NCBI RefSeq assembly: GCF_000241485.1
Contig: NZ_JH584241.1
Location: 250,992 to 314,991, forward strand
DNA length: 64,000 nt
DNA from: Sphingomonas sp. PAMC 26605
GTDB taxonomy: Bacteria > Pseudomonadota > Alphaproteobacteria > Sphingomonadales > Sphingomonadaceae
Direction: 5' to 3'
A program made the position numbers and the translations under genes. Shown here piece after piece: positions 16,687 to 26,063 of the stretch. The number at the start of each line of letters is the position of its first letter. Position 1 is the stretch's first letter. Below the pieces are notes generated by a model that was not told the origin of the DNA, searched no databases, and was given only the letters and a program-made list of their open reading frames with translations.

Positions 16687-17550
16687 ATGAAGCTTTGCCG
16701 CTATGGCCCCGTCGGCGCCGAGAAGCCCGGCCTGATCGACGCCGACGGCCGCATCCGTGACCTGTCCGCGCACGTCGTCGACATCACGCCCGTGGAGGTG
16801 ACATGCGCGGGCATCGCAGCGCTGAAGGCGATCGATCCCGCCTCGCTGCCGTTCGTCGAGGGCACCCCGCGCTACGGCGTACCGGTTGCCGGAATCGGCA
16901 AGTTCATCGCCGTCGGCCTGAACTATGCCGATCACGCCAAGGAGGCCGGGCTGCCGGTGCCACCCGAACCGATCTTCTTTACCAAGGCGATCTCGTGCCT
17001 GGTGGGACCGAACGACGACGTGATGATCCCCAAGGGTGCACTCAAGACCGATTGGGAAGTCGAACTGGGCATCGTGATCGGCAAGACGTGCCGCCATGTC
17101 GAACAGGACGCCGCGCTCGATCATGTCGCGGGCTATGTGCTCGTCAACGACGTGTCCGAGCGCGCCTTCCAGAAAGAGCTCGGCAGCCAGTGGGACAAGG
17201 GCAAGGGCTGTGACACGTTCGGTCCGACCGGCCCCTGGCTGGTCACGCCAGACGAGGTCGGCGATGTCCAGGCGCTCGACATGTTCCTCGACGTGAACGG
17301 CCAGCGCATGCAGACCGGCAATACCGCGACGATGATCTTCCCGGTCGCCGAATGTATCGCCTATGTCAGCCGCTTCATTACGCTGCACCCCGGCGACCTG
17401 CTCATCACCGGTACTCCCCCGGGCGTCGGCGAGGGGCAGAAGCCCACGCCCGTCTTCCTGAAGGCGGGCGACACGATGCATCTAAGCGTCGCCACCCTCG
17501 GCGAACAGCGACAGACTGTGATTCCGTTCGCACTCGGCGACGACGCATGA
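16687..17550 (+). CDS. 2,4-diketo-3-deoxy-L-rhamnonate hydrolase (FAH family), LRA6-type
   Basis: This 287-residue cytosolic enzyme is predicted to cleave 2,4-diketo-3-deoxy-L-rhamnonate into pyruvate and L-lactate. The fumarylacetoacetate-hydrolase fold is recognisable: [16 protein letters not shown] around residue 75, metal ligands E124 and E126 in [13 protein letters not shown]155 in VLVNDVSER, and [15 protein letters not shown] near the end. Length matches the family. It starts ten bases behind the dehydratase remnant and its stop overlaps the start of the next gene (ATGA). Ureidoglycolate lyase-type activity would look the same by sequence; the context decides the call. Confidence 0.85.
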   Translation: MKLCRYGPVGAEKPGLIDADGRIRDLSAHVVDITPVEVTCAGIAALKAIDPASLPFVEGTPRYGVPVAGIGKFIAVGLNYADHAKEAGLPVPPEPIFFTKAISCLVGPNDDVMIPKGALKTDWEVELGIVIGKTCRHVEQDAALDHVAGYVLVNDVSERAFQKELGSQWDKGKGCDTFGPTGPWLVTPDEVGDVQALDMFLDVNGQRMQTGNTATMIFPVAECIAYVSRFITLHPGDLLITGTPPGVGEGQKPTPVFLKAGDTMHLSVATLGEQRQTVIPFALGDDA

Positions 17551-18296
17551 CGACGTTTGCGGACCGCTATGCAGGCCGGACGGCGATCATCACCGGCGGC
17601 GCCTCGGGTCTCGGCAAGGCCGTTGCCCGGCGGATCGTAGCAGAAGGCGGCACCGTCGCGCTCTGGGACCAGAACGCGGACGCGCTGACAGCGGCGAGGG
17701 ACGAAGTCGGCGCCGCAAGCGTCGTGGCGCTCGACGTCGCCGACCGGGCCGCGGTCGAGGCCGCAGCGAGCGAGAGCCTTGCGGCGCTGGGCAAGATCGA
17801 TATCCTCGTCGCGTCCGCCGGCATCACCGGGGCCACCGCCCCGGTACACGAATATCCGGTCGACAGCTGGTTGCGTGTCTTCGACATCAACGTGAACGGG
17901 CTGTTCTATTGCTGCCGCGCGATCGTGCCGTACATGCTCGCGGCAGGCTATGGCCGGATCGTCAACGTGGCGTCGGTCGCGGGCAAGGAAGGCAACCCCG
18001 ACGCGTCGGCCTATTCGGCATCGAAAGCCGCGGTCATCGGTCTGACCAAGAGCCTGGGCAAGGAATTGGCGGGCAAGGGCGTTATCGTCAACGCGCTGAC
18101 GCCTGCGACGTTCGAAAGCCCGATTCTGGCGCAATTGCCGCAGAGCCAAGTCGATTACATGCGATCGAAGATCCCGATGGGCCGGCTCGGCGAGGTAGAG
18201 GAATCGGCGGCGATGGTCTGCTTCATGGCGAGCGAGGAATGCAGCTTCACCACTGCCTCGACCTTCGACACATCGGGGGGGCGAACCACCTTCTGA
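17547..18296 (+). CDS. L-2-keto-3-deoxyrhamnonate 4-dehydrogenase (SDR family), LRA5-type
   Basis: This 249-residue short-chain dehydrogenase is predicted to oxidise 2-keto-3-deoxy-L-rhamnonate at C4, feeding the hydrolase encoded just before it. The TGGASGLG motif is at 16-23 and the catalytic set is S143, Y156, K160. The usual NNAG is ASAG here, a tolerated variant. The C-terminal STFDTSGGRTTF resembles the known LRA5 sequences and differs from generic FabG-like enzymes. The start codon overlaps the previous stop by four bases, so translation is coupled. Confidence 0.85.
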   Translation: MTTFADRYAGRTAIITGGASGLGKAVARRIVAEGGTVALWDQNADALTAARDEVGAASVVALDVADRAAVEAAASESLAALGKIDILVASAGITGATAPVHEYPVDSWLRVFDINVNGLFYCCRAIVPYMLAAGYGRIVNVASVAGKEGNPDASAYSASKAAVIGLTKSLGKELAGKGVIVNALTPATFESPILAQLPQSQVDYMRSKIPMGRLGEVEESAAMVCFMASEECSFTTASTFDTSGGRTTF

Positions 18297-18358
18297 CCCG
18301 GCGATCGGCGCAGCACGTCCCGACAAGAGGGCGGCCGCGCATTTGAAGAGGATAGCGA

Positions 18359-19267
18359 ATGCGCGACCTGCCCTTTGTCGATGCCCATATCCATCTCTGG
18401 GACCTGGCCACCCTAAGTTATCCGTGGCTGACCGGACCGTTCGACGACACCAGCCCGAACGGCAGCGTCGAGACGATCGCGCGCACCTATCTGCCCGCCG
18501 ACTACCGCGCCGATGCTGCCGGCTGGAATCTCGTCGGTGCGGTGCATGTCGATGCCGGCGCGCTGCCCGAACATGCGCTGGCCGAGACGGAGTGGTTGGA
18601 AGGCCTATCGCGCGACTCCGGCATTCCCAACGCGATCGTCGCCTTCGCCCCGCTGGACGACCCCGACGTCGAACGGCTGCTGGCGGCGCACGCCGCGCAC
18701 CCGCACGTGCGCGGCATACGCCATATCGTGAACTGGCACGCCGACCCACGCCGGACCTACACCCCGCGCGACGTGACCGGCGATGCGGCGTGGGAGGCGG
18801 GGTTCGCGCTGCTCGGTCGATACGGGCTGTCGTTCGATCTGCAATGCTATCCGTCGCAGATGGCAGGACTGGCGACGCTATTCGCCCGCCATCCCGAGAC
18901 CCAGGTCGTCATCAACCATGCCGGAATGCCCGTCGATACCGACGCGGCCGGCGTGGCACTCTGGCTGTCGGGGATGCGCGCGCTGGCGGCGCTGCCCAAT
19001 GTCGTGACGAAATTGTCAGGCTTCGGATTCGTTCATCGCGCCTGGACGCTCGATCAGATCCGCCCCTACCTGCTCCACGCAATCGACATCTTCGGCACTC
19101 GCCGCTGCCTGTTCGCGAGCGATTTCCCGACCGACCGGCTGTTCGGCAGCTTCGGCCGGCATCTCGACGCCTATCATGCCATCGTCGCAGACTTTTCCGA
19201 TGCCGAACGCCGCGACCTGTTCGGGCGCAACGCCAACCGCATCTATCGGCTCGGGCTCGATCTGTGA
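18359..19267 (+). CDS. L-rhamnono-1,4-lactonase (amidohydrolase family), LRA2-type
   Basis: This 302-residue cytosolic lactonase is predicted to open L-rhamnono-lactone to L-rhamnonate. The amidohydrolase_2 barrel shows H10 and H12 in DAHIHLWD, H187 in NHAGMP and D255 in SDFPTDR. A GAGGA-type ribosome site precedes the ATG. It lies 62 bases after the dehydrogenase in the same direction. With the dehydratase gene broken, its product would accumulate unless another dehydratase exists elsewhere. Other lactonases of this family (fuconolactonase) are similar; the context favours rhamnose. Confidence 0.85.
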   Translation: MRDLPFVDAHIHLWDLATLSYPWLTGPFDDTSPNGSVETIARTYLPADYRADAAGWNLVGAVHVDAGALPEHALAETEWLEGLSRDSGIPNAIVAFAPLDDPDVERLLAAHAAHPHVRGIRHIVNWHADPRRTYTPRDVTGDAAWEAGFALLGRYGLSFDLQCYPSQMAGLATLFARHPETQVVINHAGMPVDTDAAGVALWLSGMRALAALPNVVTKLSGFGFVHRAWTLDQIRPYLLHAIDIFGTRRCLFASDFPTDRLFGSFGRHLDAYHAIVADFSDAERRDLFGRNANRIYRLGLDL

Positions 19268-19334
19268 GTCCGCGCTTCCCCTGACGACCACGACGCGCCG
19301 CCACGGGCGCCCATACCTCGCGCTGGAGACGACC

Positions 19335-20414
19335 ATGCCTGCCAATCCGCTGCTCGGCGTACTGTTTCACTGGATCGGCGGGCTCGCTTCGGCGAGTTTC
19401 TACGTCCCCTATCGCGGCGTCAAACGCTGGTCGTGGGAGATTTTCTGGCTGACCGGCGGGATCGTGTCTTGGCTGATCGCGCCATGGTTCTTCGCGTGGC
19501 TGGGCACCGAGGATCTGGGCGGTGTGATGGCGCAGGTGCCGGGATCGACCGCCGGCCTGTGCATCCTGTTCGGCGTGCTGTGGGGCTTCGGGGGACTGAC
19601 TTATGGTCTGACGATGCGCTATCTCGGCCTGTCGCTGGGCATGGCGGTGGTGCTGGGCTTGTGTACCGTGTTCGGCACGCTGATCCCGCCCATCGTCCAA
19701 GGCGACTTTCACGAAAAGCTGCTCGCGACCACATCGGGGCGAATCATCCTGCTGGGGCTCGTGGTGACGCTCGCGGGGATCATCGTCGTGGCGGCGGCGG
19801 GCGCGAAGAAGGATGTGCTGCTCTCCGACGATCAGAAGCGCGCCGCGATCGGCGAGTTCGATTTCCGCAAAGGCATCATGGTCGCGATCTTCTCCGGGAT
19901 CATGTCAGCCTGCTTCGCCTTCGGTCTCGCCGCGGGCGAGCCGATCAAGGCGCTGTCGGCGAAGGCCGGCACCGGCCCGCTCTGGACCGGCCTCCCAATA
20001 TTGTGCCTGGTGATGTTCGGCGGGCTGCTGACCAACGCCGCCTGGTGCGTGCTGTTGATCGTCCGCAACCGCAGCGCCGGACAGTGGATCGGCCGCGGCA
20101 CCGCCGCCGCCACTGACGAAGCGGGAGCGAAGGCGCCGTTGCTCGCCAACTATCTGTTGTGCGCTTCGGCCGGTGCCGCGTGGTACTTCCAGTTCTTTTT
20201 CTACACGATGGGAGAGAGCCAGATGGGCCGCTACGGCTTCTCGTCCTGGACGCTGCACATGGCATCGATCATCATCTTCGGGACGCTGTGGGGCTTCGCC
20301 TTTCGCGAATGGAAGGACGCGCCGCCCCGCATCCGCGCCATGGTGTGGAGCGGCGTCGGCCTGCTCGTCTTCGCCACGGTCGTGATCGGCTATGGCAACA
20401 TGCTGGCGGCATGA
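19335..20414 (+). CDS. rhaT: L-rhamnose-proton symporter
   Basis: This inner-membrane permease of 359 residues has about ten hydrophobic helices spread over its full length. The N-terminal PLLGVLFHWIGGLASASFYVP and the following GVKRWSWEIFW, with GLTYGLTMRYLG and FGTLIPP further on, match RhaT of the drug/metabolite transporter clan. The late YFQFFFYTMGESQMG segment is also typical. The ATG at 19335 is chosen because it starts directly before the first helix; a longer frame upstream overlaps the lactonase. It brings the sugar released by the rhamnosidases into the cell and is the last gene of the rightward operon, convergent with the GH106 gene. Confidence 0.93.
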   Translation: MPANPLLGVLFHWIGGLASASFYVPYRGVKRWSWEIFWLTGGIVSWLIAPWFFAWLGTEDLGGVMAQVPGSTAGLCILFGVLWGFGGLTYGLTMRYLGLSLGMAVVLGLCTVFGTLIPPIVQGDFHEKLLATTSGRIILLGLVVTLAGIIVVAAAGAKKDVLLSDDQKRAAIGEFDFRKGIMVAIFSGIMSACFAFGLAAGEPIKALSAKAGTGPLWTGLPILCLVMFGGLLTNAAWCVLLIVRNRSAGQWIGRGTAAATDEAGAKAPLLANYLLCASAGAAWYFQFFFYTMGESQMGRYGFSSWTLHMASIIIFGTLWGFAFREWKDAPPRIRAMVWSGVGLLVFATVVIGYGNMLAA

Positions 20415-20494
20415 CCGGGCACGGGCCGGGCATCCGATGTGCCGCACGGTGACGGGCGGGGTCCGGCCGCTTCCGCGAGCGAAAAGACCGCCTT

Positions 20495-23400
20495 TTACTG
20501 CGCGCGCTGCGTTTCGATCAGGCGAACCGGCCCGAGCAACCCTGACGGGCGAAGCTCGGTATGCGCGGTGATCGTATCGGTCGGCGCCGTCGTGAAGAAA
20601 GCGGCGTCGGGAATGCCGCGCTTCATCCCGATGATCCTGTTCAACCAGGTGTTCGCAACCTCGATCTCCAAGCTGTTGCGACCCGTCCGGAGAAACCGGC
20701 CGACATCGAGCCGGTACGGCGCCTTCCAGGCCGTTCCCGCCAACTCGCCGTTGATGCGCACCGTGGCGACATCGCCGACCCGCCCCAGATCGAGCGATAC
20801 CGTTCCAGACCTGCGATCGAGGTCGAACGTTGTCGAATATATCGCAGTGCCCGAAAAGAACCGCACTGCTGCATCGCTGCTGTCTGACCATGAGGTCAGA
20901 GCCGGCAGGATGATGGTCGATGCCGGACGACCGGGATGCAGGAACCGCACGGACCAGAGTCTCGCGATCGTGGCGAGATCAGGCTCGGTGTCGGGGGACA
21001 GCACGCGCAAATGCGCGGACGGGTGCCCGCGAAACACGACGAAGGTCGATGCGCCGGCAGCGAGGTTCAGCGGCACGCGCGTCATCGCGCCATCGTCGTC
21101 GAAGGACGCCGGTGTTGCGGACCCGGTATCGGCGTTCCAGTATTCGACGTCATGGCCGCTCGTCCGGAACGTTCCGGTCGTGGAAACCGGCCGCGCGGAC
21201 GGGTTGGTGACGAAATAGATATCGCCGGCATCCAGACGCCGGTGGTAAAATCGCAGGTCGGCGGCGGACGAAAAATCCGGCGCGATGCCGCTGATTTGCA
21301 GGGCTTGGGGGAGGGGACCGGTCAGAACCTGGCCGCGGCCGTATCGCCGCCCCTGCCCCTGGGGCCCCCAGAGCAGATCCGCGATGTCGAGGGTGGCCCG
21401 GTCGGGCGCCGTCAGACCGCGAGTGCCCGTCGGCTTCGGTCCGACCAGGGTGGCGCCCTTCGCGACCAGATCGCGGATCTTGGCCATGACCCGCGGGTCG
21501 AGCCGTTCGGTCCCGACCCCGAGCTTGAGCAGTCCATAGGTCATGCCGCTTCGGGTCCGGATGCGCCCGTTCTCGAAATCGACCAGGTCGAGAAAGCCCT
21601 GTTGGTCGACGCAGTCCATGCCGAAGCCGGTGGGGACCGGATCGTCTCCCTTCTGCGGCCCGACGCGAACGCCATCGCCCAGCAGGCACAGCACGTCACG
21701 GACCGCCAATCCCTGCTGCAACAGATAGCTCGACCGCGCGATATAGGTCATCCACGCTCCGGCCTGTTCCCCCCAGGTCTCATGTCGGGTGAAATATTGG
21801 CCATAAGGACCAAGCGTCATGCCCGGGGCCCTTTCGTCCGGCTGGTGAACCGATGTGTGGACGACGACCCGATTGAGACCCTCGGCGAACATTGCATCGA
21901 CCTGCGGCTGCAGGTCGCCGGGCACGGCGGAGAATGGGGGATGCTCGGTATTCGGCGCGTAGGTGAAGGATTCGGCGGCAACGATATTCTGTCCGTAAAC
22001 ATGCGCGATCGACGCGGCACCGACCACATCGGCGATCAGGCGCGGATCGACGCCGCCCGCCCAGAACTCCCCCATCGGCACGTCGCCGAAACTGCGGTTG
22101 CGGATGTCGTTGCCGGCGAAGGGGCGAAAACCCGCCATCGATTCGGCATAATATCGCAGGCCGTGCTCATGCGCATAGGCCGCGATGGTGCGATAATGCG
22201 CGTCGGCGAAGAGGTCGACGATGGTCTGCCGGTAGTCGGCCAGGAAGCGGTCGCTCGCTTGCGCGGACGACACCACCCGGCCTGTCAGCACGGGAATCCA
22301 GGGGCGGGGATCATAGCCACGCCGCGTCCGGAATTCCTCGAACAAACGCGGCGACCAATTCTGCTGCCCGGCTTCGTAGCTGTCGGTCAGGATCGCCTGA
22401 AGGCCATCATGCCCCTTGTAATCGCCGACCGCCGCCAGAATGGGATCGTAGAAGCTCGCCAGATATCCCCGCACCGCGGTCGCATCGAGCTTGTCGACCT
22501 CGAGCCCCGTACCCTCGCGGGTGGCGGGCGAATTGCGGTGACCGGTCAGGCTCGCGCCGAGTCGCAACACGACCCAATCGCCTTTGGGCGCTTGCCAGTC
22601 GAGATGCCCCGATGCGTCCATTTTCGCGGTGAGATCTACGATCGACGCCGGATCGATCTCGCCCTGGCGATCGCCGGGTGGTGTCGCCGCTCTGTCATAG
22701 TCGACGAGCGAATCGAACGCCGCCTTCGCCTCGAAGCGATTGACGCGCGCTTCGTCGGTCAGGACCATTTCGCTGAGGGCATAGGTGCGGGTCGGCTCCG
22801 CCCCCGATTTCGTCGGCTCGAGCACCAGTCGAAACCGGCTGGAGGTGACGGCCGAGGGAAACGCGATCGTGCGCGCAGGCAGTGCGCCGAAGACGTCGCC
22901 GGGCGGATCCGCGTCGATCTCAGCGACCTTCGTGAAGCGGCCATCCGATGCTTCCGCCTCGACCCGTCCGTGCGGAAAGGCGCCGGCGACGCCGATGACG
23001 ATCGCGCGCTTCGTCACGGCGTTCGGATATTCGATCCGGATGATCGCGCCGCCGTCGGCGCTCGCGCGGATAGTCTGATTGCTCGAATAGGCACCATCCG
23101 ACAGGAGCGCGGTCGACAGCAAAGCGGCGTTCGCGGTGATCCGCGCCGCAACCCGCGGTCCGCGCGACGGCCGCTTGTACGCGACGACGCTGATGTCTTC
23201 GTAATGCGGCGCGACGATCGGCTTGGTCGAGACCGCGTTGCCGAAATATTCGAGATACGGATAGTCCTGATACGGCCTGCTGGTGACCGGCGGAGGCGCC
23301 AGGGCCGCGCGGACATGCGTGCCGCCGCGCACCTCGGTCTCGCTCCAGACGAGCTTTTTCATCGCACGTTCGGGCGTTACCCATGGTCCGCCCGTCAGGC

Positions 23401-23782
23401 TCCATCCGTCCGAGCTGGCGATCGTGAATTCCAGCCCCAGCCGCGCCGACTGCTCGGCGGTGTACCGTATGGCGTCCTTCCATTCGGGCGACATGAAGGT
23501 GACCGGATGGTCGACCACCCGCGGCGTGTCGAGATTGCCGTTGAACATCGTCATGCCGCCGATCTTCACCCGCTTCATCCATTCCAGATCGCGGCGGATG
23601 CCATCCTTGGTGACGTTGCCGTTCATCCAGTGCCACCATACGCGCGGCCGTGCGGCGTTTGGCGGATCACGGAACCCCTCCAGCAGCGGATCGGCGTGCG
23701 GCTGCGCATGGAGTTCCATGCCGGATGCCGAGACCAGGAGCAGGAGAGCCAGGCGTGCGCGCCGCTTCGAAAGGTATGACAT
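20495..23782 (-). CDS. Alpha-L-rhamnosidase, GH106
   Basis: This is a secreted enzyme of 1095 residues with a signal peptide (LALLLLVSASGMELHAQ). The conserved start of the catalytic region, RPRVWWHWMNGNVTKDGIRR and GGMTMFNGN, followed by SSDGWSLTGGPWVTPERAMK near residue 130, is the GH106 signature. A C-terminal galactose-binding-like domain with DVGRFLRTGRNSLEIEVANT follows, as in many rhamnosidases. It is the third gene of the leftward operon TonB receptor, GH3, GH106, 42 bases after GH3. Together with the GH78 enzyme it gives the locus two unrelated rhamnosidase families, suggesting a branched or mixed-linkage substrate. Confidence 0.92.
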   Translation of the reverse strand: MSYLSKRRARLALLLLVSASGMELHAQPHADPLLEGFRDPPNAARPRVWWHWMNGNVTKDGIRRDLEWMKRVKIGGMTMFNGNLDTPRVVDHPVTFMSPEWKDAIRYTAEQSARLGLEFTIASSDGWSLTGGPWVTPERAMKKLVWSETEVRGGTHVRAALAPPPVTSRPYQDYPYLEYFGNAVSTKPIVAPHYEDISVVAYKRPSRGPRVAARITANAALLSTALLSDGAYSSNQTIRASADGGAIIRIEYPNAVTKRAIVIGVAGAFPHGRVEAEASDGRFTKVAEIDADPPGDVFGALPARTIAFPSAVTSSRFRLVLEPTKSGAEPTRTYALSEMVLTDEARVNRFEAKAAFDSLVDYDRAATPPGDRQGEIDPASIVDLTAKMDASGHLDWQAPKGDWVVLRLGASLTGHRNSPATREGTGLEVDKLDATAVRGYLASFYDPILAAVGDYKGHDGLQAILTDSYEAGQQNWSPRLFEEFRTRRGYDPRPWIPVLTGRVVSSAQASDRFLADYRQTIVDLFADAHYRTIAAYAHEHGLRYYAESMAGFRPFAGNDIRNRSFGDVPMGEFWAGGVDPRLIADVVGAASIAHVYGQNIVAAESFTYAPNTEHPPFSAVPGDLQPQVDAMFAEGLNRVVVHTSVHQPDERAPGMTLGPYGQYFTRHETWGEQAGAWMTYIARSSYLLQQGLAVRDVLCLLGDGVRVGPQKGDDPVPTGFGMDCVDQQGFLDLVDFENGRIRTRSGMTYGLLKLGVGTERLDPRVMAKIRDLVAKGATLVGPKPTGTRGLTAPDRATLDIADLLWGPQGQGRRYGRGQVLTGPLPQALQISGIAPDFSSAADLRFYHRRLDAGDIYFVTNPSARPVSTTGTFRTSGHDVEYWNADTGSATPASFDDDGAMTRVPLNLAAGASTFVVFRGHPSAHLRVLSPDTEPDLATIARLWSVRFLHPGRPASTIILPALTSWSDSSDAAVRFFSGTAIYSTTFDLDRRSGTVSLDLGRVGDVATVRINGELAGTAWKAPYRLDVGRFLRTGRNSLEIEVANTWLNRIIGMKRGIPDAAFFTTAPTDTITAHTELRPSGLLGPVRLIETQRAQ

Positions 23783-23824
23783 CTCAGCGGTACCTTAAAG
23801 TCGATGATGGCATCGCCTGCGCGA

Positions 23825-26041
23825 TCAGGGTGTCCAGTCGACTGCGAGACGACGACCCTGCAAGCGCGCGCTGCCCGTCAGGTCCGCGGCGTCGGCGGAG
23901 CGGCCGACCATCACGCCGTACGTACCCGGCGCGACGATCCATTGCTTTGACGCCTCGTCGAAGCGACCGAGCAGCCGGGGATCGGCTTGAAGCGTGATCG
24001 ATCGGCGCTCCCCGGGCTTCAGATCGGCGCGGGCGAAACCGATCAACCGACGCACCGGCCGACCGGCGGCGTTCGTCAGATAGACCTGGGGCACGGCCGC
24101 TCCCTCGCGGGCGCCGATATTTTTGACCGAGAACGTCACCGAGATCGTCTTGCCGCCGCGCAGCGTCAGGTCGGAGAAGGTGAAGTCGGTGTAGGACAGA
24201 CCGTGGCCGAACGAAAATGCGGGTGTCCGTCGTTCCCGCGCATACCAGCGATAGCCGACGTCCGACCCCTCGACATAATCGACCGCCACGTCGGCACCAT
24301 CGGGCTGCCAAAGGTTCGGTAGCGCAGGCCGTTGACTCTGCGCGTCATCGATGGGGAAGGTGATCGGGAGGTGACCCGAGGGGTTTACCTCGCCCGTGAG
24401 GATCTCCGCGATGGCACGGCCGCCCTCCTGCCCCGGATACCAGGCGGCCAGGACGGCGCGGACATCCTTCAGCCACGGCATCGCAACGGGATCTCCGGTT
24501 TCGAGAACCACGATGGTGTTACGGTTGGCCGCGGCGACTGCCTTGATCAGCTCGTCCTGACCCGACGGCAGCGTCATGCTTGGAACGTCGGCGCCCTCGA
24601 ACTGATATTGTGTCGCGAAGACGATCGCGATGTCCGCCGAGCGGGCAAGGGCTGCGGCCGAGTCGGGATATTGGCCGGGGTCGAAGATGATCTCGGTACG
24701 GGCCAGTCGCTTCTGGAGCTCGGCGTTCGGGGAGGAGGGAAACCAGATCTCGCGCCGCAGGCCTTCCATCTCGCCCGGCCCGCCGATGTGGATGCTGCGG
24801 GTCTCGCCGTTCGACGGCTTAACCTGAGACGAGCCGCCGCCCGACAGGACGCCGAATTGCGCGTTGCCGCCGATCAGGGCGATCCGCTTGATCCCAGGCG
24901 CGAGCGGCAGCGCCCGCGCGTCGTTCTTGAGGAGGACGATCCCCTCGCGCGCAACTTGGAGCGCGACCTGCGCGTGGGCGGGATAGTCGATTGGACGCGG
25001 CGCCGTATCGTCGGTGATGCCGACCGCGAGCATCGACCGGACGATGCGATAGGCCATGTCATCGAGCCGGCGCATCGGCACGTCGCCGCGAACGACGGCA
25101 TCGCGCAGAGGATTGCCGAACCAGACCTGCTTGTCGATCTGCTCGCCAGATTGCTGGTCGAGACCGTTCAGCGCGTAGTCGGTGGCGTGGACCGCACCCC
25201 AGTCGGACATTACCCAACCCTTATATCCCCATTGCGTCTTGAGGACGTCGTTGAGCAGCCACGCGTTGCCGCACGCCCATGGCCCGTTGACCCGGTTATA
25301 AGCGCACATGATCGACGCCGGATGCCCGCGTTCGATCGCGAACTGGAACGCCAGCAGATCGGATTCGCGCAGCGCCGCGCGATCGATCCGCGCATCGACC
25401 GACTTGCGATTGGTTTCATGCGCGTTCAACGCGAAATGCTTGATCGTCGAGAGGATCCCTTGACGCTGAACCGCGGCTACCTGTTCACCCGCGATCGTAC
25501 CGGCCAGCAGAGGATCCTCGCCCAGATACTCGAAGTTGCGCCCGCCGCGCTGGTCCCGCGTCAGGTTCATGCCGCCGCCGAGCAGGACGTTGAAACCCTT
25601 CGCCCTGGCCTCGCTGGCGATAACGCCCGCGCTTCTTCCTGCAAGTGCGGGATCGAACGTCGCGGCCAACGCCAAGTTCGCGGGGAACGCGGTCGCCCTC
25701 GGTCCCGCACGGTCGTTCCCGGCACCCCCCACGCCCATACTCGCGTCGGTCTCGTGGAGCGCGGGTATGTTCAGTCTTGCAATACCGGGCACATAGCCTG
25801 CCCCGTCCACGGTGTTCTGAGAATAAGGGCCGGTTTCGCCCGCTTTCTGCAGCCCGCCGGTGGAGCCGTGGACCAGACGGATCTTCTCGTCGAGCGTCGC
25901 CCGCGCGACGATCTCCTTGGCCCGGCGATCCACGCTATCCGGCCCGGGGCGGTGCTCCGCCCGCGTCCGCCCGATACTGGCGGAGACGGGCAGAACACCG
26001 AGCATGAGCACAGCCAAGACCGCGCTTCTTCGATGCTTCAT
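23825..26041 (-). CDS. Beta-glucosidase-type glycoside hydrolase, GH3
   Basis: This secreted GH3 enzyme of about 738 residues has a signal peptide after the ATG at 26041, which is preferred to a frame opening inside the receptor gene. The order is the (beta/alpha)8 domain, with STIKHFALNAHETNRK and the nucleophile aspartate near residue 278 in GWVMSDWGAVHATD, then the alpha/beta sandwich, then a fibronectin-III-like tail (SFGHGLSYTDFTFSDL). BglX-like beta-glucosidases share this layout. It sits 22 bases after the TonB receptor gene and ahead of GH106, so the operon would remove both rhamnose and a beta-linked sugar, most simply glucose, from one substrate. Confidence 0.92.
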   Translation of the reverse strand: MKHRRSAVLAVLMLGVLPVSASIGRTRAEHRPGPDSVDRRAKEIVARATLDEKIRLVHGSTGGLQKAGETGPYSQNTVDGAGYVPGIARLNIPALHETDASMGVGGAGNDRAGPRATAFPANLALAATFDPALAGRSAGVIASEARAKGFNVLLGGGMNLTRDQRGGRNFEYLGEDPLLAGTIAGEQVAAVQRQGILSTIKHFALNAHETNRKSVDARIDRAALRESDLLAFQFAIERGHPASIMCAYNRVNGPWACGNAWLLNDVLKTQWGYKGWVMSDWGAVHATDYALNGLDQQSGEQIDKQVWFGNPLRDAVVRGDVPMRRLDDMAYRIVRSMLAVGITDDTAPRPIDYPAHAQVALQVAREGIVLLKNDARALPLAPGIKRIALIGGNAQFGVLSGGGSSQVKPSNGETRSIHIGGPGEMEGLRREIWFPSSPNAELQKRLARTEIIFDPGQYPDSAAALARSADIAIVFATQYQFEGADVPSMTLPSGQDELIKAVAAANRNTIVVLETGDPVAMPWLKDVRAVLAAWYPGQEGGRAIAEILTGEVNPSGHLPITFPIDDAQSQRPALPNLWQPDGADVAVDYVEGSDVGYRWYARERRTPAFSFGHGLSYTDFTFSDLTLRGGKTISVTFSVKNIGAREGAAVPQVYLTNAAGRPVRRLIGFARADLKPGERRSITLQADPRLLGRFDEASKQWIVAPGTYGVMVGRSADAADLTGSARLQGRRLAVDWTP

Positions 26042-26063
26042 ACGGGGCACCCCGATGGGTTGC

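Noticed and set aside
20936..23779. 947-codon plus-strand frame across the GH106 gene
   Set aside because: This is an antisense shadow of a recognisable GH106 enzyme. It has no ribosome site and no protein-like motifs.
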